Source of the DNA: Hyphomonadaceae bacterium
Lineage (GTDB): Bacteria > Pseudomonadota > Alphaproteobacteria > Caulobacterales > Hyphomonadaceae
Reading direction: 5' to 3'
Assembly (NCBI GenBank): GCA_030696545.1
Contig: JAUYSA010000126.1
Span: 1-24,409 of the forward strand
DNA: 24,409 nt
Position numbers and translations under genes: made by a program. Positions within the stretch are counted from its first letter, which is position 1; the number at the start of each line of letters is the position of its first letter. Below, piece by piece: positions 22,664 to 24,409 of the stretch. Under the pieces are notes generated by a model. The model was not told the DNA's origin. It saw only the letters and a list, made by a program, of their open reading frames with translations, and did not search any database.

Positions 22664-22840
22664 TCAGAGCTCGCGCATCGACGGGCGCCAGTCTCGGAAC
22701 TGATACGGGTGACCAGGTCGTGGGAATGCGGCTATGTCGTGCGGCCCGCCCGCGAGGTTCAGGTCGCTCCCGAATGCGGCTTCCCAGAACCGCCGCTGCG
22801 AGCAATGGGACAGGTCCACGCTGGCGTCGCGGGCAGGCAC
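22664..22840 (-). CDS. Possible small gene or gene fragment, 58 residues, unknown
   Basis: On the minus strand a GTG (22838-22840) has GGAGG five bases upstream and opens 58 codons, ending at TGA 22664-22666. The translation has a balanced protein-like composition, for example FWEAAFGSDLNLAGGPHD, AAFPRPGHPYQFRDW and RPSMREL. The other frames here give Arg/Pro/Gly-rich shadow sequence. I recognise no family. An in-frame stop (TAG) lies just upstream of the ribosome site, so it is either a true small protein or the C-terminal scrap of a lost gene. It converges on the esterase gene with the hairpin 22640-22656 between them. Confidence 0.4.
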   Translation of the reverse strand: MPARDASVDLSHCSQRRFWEAAFGSDLNLAGGPHDIAAFPRPGHPYQFRDWRPSMREL

Positions 22841-22912
22841 ATGATCCTCCAGCTAGTCGCCCCCTCGCACCGCTGGCGCCTCGCTCATTCGGTTTGCCTT
22901 GATCCGTTTCGC

Positions 22913-22918
22913 TATAAT
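22913..22918 (+). promoter_or_regulatory. Perfect -10 hexamer upstream of second SDR gene
   Basis: TATAAT occurs 80 bases before ATG 22999, in otherwise GC-rich DNA. A good -35 at normal spacing is missing (GGTTTG or CGGTTT at 16-17 bases), so it may depend on an activator. Confidence 0.35.
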
Positions 22919-22998
22919 TTGGGTCAGACTTATCGAACGACTACGCGACCTAGCCCCGAGCAAGCGCCGCGGGCTCTAGGTCCCAGAGGGAGAGAGCT

Positions 22999-23826
22999 AT
23001 GACCGACAGAGGCCCCGGGAGGTTGAGCGGCAAGAGCGTTATAGTCACCGGCGCTGGCGGCGTTCGTGGCGGCATCAGCATCGGCAAGGCCATCGCGCTG
23101 CTTTTCGCGCAGGAGGGCGCACGGGTCGCGATCGTCGACCGCGACCTGGAAAAGGCGGAACTCACCCGGCTCGAGATCGAAGAGAATGGGGGAGAAGCCA
23201 TCGCAATCATGGGCGATGTCTCCGCCGACGATGACTGCAGGGCCGCGACAGCCCGCGTCGCAACGGCCTTCGGTGGAATCGACGTCCTGGTGAATAACGT
23301 CGGAATTAGCAAACGCGGCGCACTTGAGGCCTTTGACGAAGAAGCCTGGTCCCACGTCATCAACGTGAACCTCAAGGGCGCCCTGCTGATGTTTCGGCAC
23401 AGCTTGCCTCACATGATGTCGGCGGGCGGCGGCGCGACCGTGAATATCGCTTCTATCGTGGCGTTGTTGTCGAACGGCGGCGGCCTCTTCGCTTATGGAC
23501 CGTCCAAGGCCGCCCTGCTTGCGCTCACGCGCGACATCGCCGTGCGATATGGGAAAGACGGCATCCGCGCGAACGCGATCGTCCCTGGCTTTCTCTACTC
23601 GCCGATGGTCAACCAGCTTGCCGGCGGGGCCCTCGATGAGGAAGTTCGCGAGCGTCGCCGGAAGGTGTCTCCCCTAGGCATAGAAGGCGACGGGTGGGAC
23701 GTTGCGCGCGCCGCCTTGTTCCTGGCAAGCGAGGACGCGCGTTACATCACCGGCGTGTGCCTTCCGGTGGACGGCGGCGCCAGTGTCGTTTCCCCTCTGA
23801 CGGCCGTGGAGATGGTCACGGGGTGA
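22999..23826 (+). CDS. Short-chain dehydrogenase/reductase (SDR), extended glycine loop
   Basis: The protein has 275 residues. GGGAGAGAG precedes the ATG with normal spacing. It is a classical SDR: SVIVTGAGG at the N-terminus, Asp47 in AIVDRD (favouring NAD), GDVS, catalytic Ser152 (NIASIVAL), YGPSK with Tyr166 and Lys170, and a closing LPVDGGAS. The cofactor loop is longer than usual, TGAGGVRGGISIG (18-29 region) instead of TGxxxGIG, a variation seen in some catabolic SDRs. The usual NNAG reads NNVG (99-102). It probably oxidises a hydroxyl group on an intermediate. It follows the esterase gene after about 360 bases and has its own -10 element, so it may be separately transcribed. It is not a close duplicate of the SDR at 19676. 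Confidence 0.93.
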   Translation: MTDRGPGRLSGKSVIVTGAGGVRGGISIGKAIALLFAQEGARVAIVDRDLEKAELTRLEIEENGGEAIAIMGDVSADDDCRAATARVATAFGGIDVLVNNVGISKRGALEAFDEEAWSHVINVNLKGALLMFRHSLPHMMSAGGGATVNIASIVALLSNGGGLFAYGPSKAALLALTRDIAVRYGKDGIRANAIVPGFLYSPMVNQLAGGALDEEVRERRRKVSPLGIEGDGWDVARAALFLASEDARYITGVCLPVDGGASVVSPLTAVEMVTG

Positions 23827-23849
23827 ATTAGTCCGACGGCCGATGTCGA

Positions 23850-24167
23850 CTATCCAGCCACTCCAGCGTACCGGGCGAGGGCGGCAACGCCCATGCCGGC
23901 GATCACGGCGAGGAAATCGCTCTTGGTCAGCCCCATCAAGACCATCGCCGCCGCCACGGCTAGCGCCGCTACCAGCCCACCGTGAATCACGACTGGAAGG
24001 ACTGCCGCTGCGATGATGGAACCCGGCAGCGCGCCGAGCATACGCTTGACCCGCGGTGTCGCCGGCACGTAGCGCATCAACCAAAATCCGCTGATCCGCA
24101 TGGCGACCGTCACGGCAGCCATGCTCAGGATTGCGATCAACACATCGTCGCGAAAGAGCTCAGTCAC
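23850..24167 (-). CDS. azlD: AzlD-family branched-chain amino acid exporter small subunit
   Basis: A 105-residue, very hydrophobic protein with about four membrane segments and the AzlD pattern: AVTVAMRISGFWLMRYVP near the N-terminus, LGALPGSIIAAAVLPVVI, and a glycine/alanine-rich C-terminus. The GTG start at 24167 overlaps the azlC stop codon by eight bases, which indicates translational coupling. AzlC and AzlD form an inner-membrane exporter of branched-chain amino acids or their analogues. The gene converges with the SDR gene (stop codons 23 bases apart) and is probably unrelated to the catabolic cluster. Confidence 0.9.
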   Translation of the reverse strand: MTELFRDDVLIAILSMAAVTVAMRISGFWLMRYVPATPRVKRMLGALPGSIIAAAVLPVVIHGGLVAALAVAAAMVLMGLTKSDFLAVIAGMGVAALARYAGVAG

Positions 24168-24409
24168 TCATCAACCCCGCAGTGACTGTCCCGGCAACCG
24201 CGCCTGCTATTATGAACCAATAGCCTGGTACGAGAGAGGTGACCGCGACGGCCACAATGCCCGACACCACCCACGGCGTCGCGTGCGAGACGCCTCGCCA
24301 AGATGGAATGAGGAGCGCCGCGAAGAACGCCGGCATGAGTAGATCGACGCCATAGGCGCGTGGATCGGCGATGCGCTCGGCGAGCAGATAGCCTGGCACG
24401 GCCGCCAGG
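24160..24409 (-). CDS. azlC: AzlC-family branched-chain amino acid exporter large subunit, C-terminal part
   Basis: An open frame enters from the right edge and ends at TGA 24160-24162, giving the last 83 residues. VPGYLLAERIADPRAYGVD followed by LLMPAFFAALLIPSW is the characteristic AzlC C-terminal segment ('GYLLG..i.dP...GlDfa.PA.F..Ll'). It is followed by two more hydrophobic segments (WVVSGIVAVAV, YWFIIAGAVAGTVTAGL). The N-terminal two thirds lie outside the window. Its stop overlaps the start of azlD. Confidence 0.88.
   Translation of the reverse strand, partial: LAAVPGYLLAERIADPRAYGVDLLMPAFFAALLIPSWRGVSHATPWVVSGIVAVAVTSLVPGYWFIIAGAVAGTVTAGLMSD

Noticed and set aside
1..24409. CRISPR arrays, tRNA or rRNA genes, prophage modules, toxin-antitoxin pairs
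   Set aside because: No regularly spaced repeats, tRNA-like cloverleaf ends, rRNA signatures or phage structural genes were seen.

Overview
The window is a GC-rich (roughly 60-65% by eye) accessory catabolic region from an alphaproteobacterium. Several features fit the Caulobacterales or Sphingomonadales, but the lineage is an inference: a large TonB-dependent receptor with a 'VVVTGS' TonB box, two spinster-type MFS permeases, several CoA-dependent and SDR catabolic genes, and an IS6-type transposase of the 'NPFRYLDSSP...VIRLVVMM' kind. No rRNA, tRNA, CRISPR array or replication origin was recognised.

Layout. (a) 1-280, minus: the N-terminal part of an exported protein that runs off the window. 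(b) 500-797: two degenerate pieces of IS6-family elements. (c) 800-10725: an operon-like block bracketed by IS6 remnants. It holds a FadR/GntR-type regulator (minus), then divergently a family III CoA-transferase, an alpha-methylacyl-CoA racemase homologue, an MFS permease, a TonB-dependent receptor and an alkaline-phosphatase-superfamily hydrolase. (d) 10720-11034: a third IS6 remnant in the same orientation, whose sequence supplies the stop codon of the hydrolase gene. (e) 11115-12188: rsgA, a housekeeping ribosome-assembly GTPase starting just outside the IS remnant. (f) 12407-15597: a Baeyer-Villiger-type flavin monooxygenase and a second MFS permease. (g) 16101-17744, minus: a VOC-family protein lying between an intact quinone-oxidoreductase-like gene and a broken duplicate of that gene's 3' end. 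(h) 18225-23826, plus: a cytochrome P450, an SDR with no normal start codon, a CocE/NonD-type esterase and a second SDR, with a possible small gene at 22664-22840 (minus). (i) 23850-24409, minus: azlD and the 3' end of azlC.

How the genes may work together (inference). P450, SDR, Baeyer-Villiger monooxygenase and ester hydrolase form a recognisable order of reactions: hydroxylate, oxidise to ketone, insert oxygen to an ester or lactone, hydrolyse. A CoA-transferase and an alpha-methylacyl-CoA racemase would then activate and epimerise a methyl-branched acid for beta-oxidation. The TonB receptor and the two MFS permeases would provide uptake. This suggests degradation of an alicyclic or methyl-branched compound (terpenoid- or steroid-like), but nothing in the sequence fixes the substrate.

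The most unusual features are: the 9.9-kb catabolic block bounded by internally deleted IS6 copies that abut the first and last genes; the hydrolase gene that ends in IS6 sequence and has lost a conserved His-Gly loop; the SDR whose reading frame would gain a start if one A were added; the duplicated quinone-reductase tail around the VOC gene; and a six-copy TCGGT repeat upstream of the TonB receptor gene.
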